Shown here: positions 63,319 through 64,000 of the stretch, in pieces
How positions within the stretch are numbered: the stretch's first letter is position 1
Layout of the letters: each line of letters opens with the position of its first letter
Assembly: GCA_963677415.2 (NCBI GenBank)
Contig: CAXXFJ010000037.1
Coordinates: 1 to 64,000 of the forward strand
Length of the DNA: 64,000 nucleotides
DNA from: JAQUTK01 sp963677415
Lineage (GTDB): Bacteria > Bacteroidota > Bacteroidia > Bacteroidales > JAQUTK01
Reading direction: 5' to 3'
Program-made: the position numbers and the translations under genes
Notes under the pieces: model-generated
The model's database searches: none
What the model saw: the letters and a program-made list of their open reading frames with translations, nothing else
Told to the model about the DNA's origin: nothing

Positions 63319-64000
63319 TCAAAGGGTTGGCTTGTTCTTTTCCAGTTGTTCTTCCTCTTTATAGGCACCCAGTCTCATCAGCATCTCATCAAAGTTTACT
63401 TCGTGCGCATCAAATTCAGGTCCATCCACACAAACAAATCGTGTTTTTCCTCCGACGGTGATACGACAAGCGCCACACATGCCGGTGCCATCTACCATGA
63501 TCGTATTCAGGGAAGCTACTGTTGGAACATTATATTTTTTTGTCAGTAATGAAACAAACTTCATCATGATAGCCGGACCGATTGTCACGACCAGATCCAC
63601 CTTCTCGCGATTAATGATTTCTTCTACACCATTTGTGATCAAACCTTTCTTGCCATAAGAGCCATCATCCGTCATCACAACCACTTCATCTGAAAAGCTG
63701 CGCATCTTATCCTCAAGGATCACCAGATCTTTTGAGCGGGCAGCCAGCACAGTGATAACCTTGTTTCCTGCTTTTTTGTACGCTTCAGCAATAGGAAGCA
63801 TAGGAGCGACTCCAACACCACCTCCGGCACAGATCACTGTTCCTACCTTCTCAATGTGTGTTGGTTTGCCGAGGGGTCCTACCATATCAGTGATATAATC
63901 CCCTTCATTTAATTCGCACAATTTGTTGGAGGATCGTCCTATCTTTTGTATGACCAGTGTGATAGTTCCTTTTTCTATATCAGCAGATGCGATTGTGAGA
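63319..64000 (-). CDS. nfnA: sulfide/dihydroorotate dehydrogenase-type FAD/NAD-binding subunit (NfnA), partial
   Basis: The frame is open to the right edge, so the 5' end is missing. Ends GTGMCGACRITVGG...FVCVDGP, the [2Fe-2S] cluster-binding Cys set of PyrK/NfnA-type subunits, followed by DAHEVNFDEMLMRLGAYK. The visible N-terminal part (TLVIQKIGRSSNKLCELNEGDYI then GPLGKP, GGGVGVAPMLPIAEAY) is the FAD/NAD-binding ferredoxin-reductase fold. First gene of the pair by transcription. The apparent start at 63921 is a TTG inside the gene. Confidence 0.88.
   Translation of the reverse strand, partial: LTIASADIEKGTITLVIQKIGRSSNKLCELNEGDYITDMVGPLGKPTHIEKVGTVICAGGGVGVAPMLPIAEAYKKAGNKVITVLAARSKDLVILEDKMRSFSDEVVVMTDDGSYGKKGLITNGVEEIINREKVDLVVTIGPAIMMKFVSLLTKKYNVPTVASLNTIMVDGTGMCGACRITVGGKTRFVCVDGPEFDAHEVNFDEMLMRLGAYKEEEQLEKNKPTL

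Overview
The window looks like a chromosomal segment of a Bacteroides-type bacterium (phylum Bacteroidota, order Bacteroidales). Four lines of evidence support this: SusC/SusD pairs, the RprX/RprY two-component system, Bacteroidales-specific families (DUF4373, DUF4494, DUF5106-type thioredoxin proteins, BspA-type LRR proteins), and repeated matches to the Bacteroides promoter pattern (TTTG, 19-21 bp, TAnnTTTG). Most of the window is housekeeping. There is no integrase-bearing island, insertion sequence, prophage or CRISPR array.

Layout. 1-12 kb: end of a low-molecular-weight phosphotyrosine phosphatase; a DUF4373 protein; a PgpH-like 7TM-HD phosphodiesterase; gltX with an overlapping outer-membrane protein gene; the Kdo transferase waaA; and a minus-strand operon of an Xaa-Pro aminopeptidase, a thioredoxin-fold protein and a gamma-carbonic anhydrase. 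12-26.6 kb: the classic translation/transcription block of rpsU, xerC, hpf, four tRNAs, tuf, tRNA-Trp, secE, nusG, rplK, rplA, rplJ, rplL, rpoB and rpoC. Hairpins lie at tuf/tRNA-Trp, rplL/rpoB and rpoB/rpoC, and a strong terminator follows rpoC. A minus-strand tRNA-Ser(CGA) comes next.

27.1-46.0 kb: a nine-gene, about 19-kb operon. In order it encodes a FAS1 lipoprotein, SusC, SusD, a FAS1 lipoprotein, a FAS1-like lipoprotein, a second SusC, a second SusD, an unrecognised lipoprotein and a secreted MORN-repeat protein, closed by a strong terminator. It has no glycoside hydrolase, sulfatase, peptidase or dedicated regulator. It is therefore not a standard polysaccharide-utilisation locus and is the best candidate here for an undescribed surface system.

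46-54.5 kb: the rpsF-rpsR-rplI operon, a secreted alpha/beta hydrolase, a small membrane protein, rprXY, a sodium:solute symporter, and engB/yihA, DUF4494 and yggS. 54.5-64 kb: galM behind a BspA-like LRR surface protein, a Nudix hydrolase, two tandem identical tRNA-Asn genes, a PfkB-family kinase with a C-terminal processing protease, and an NfnAB-like (GltD-like plus PyrK-like) flavoprotein pair that runs off the right edge.

All family calls are from reading the translations; no database search was run. Promoter and terminator calls are pattern matches.
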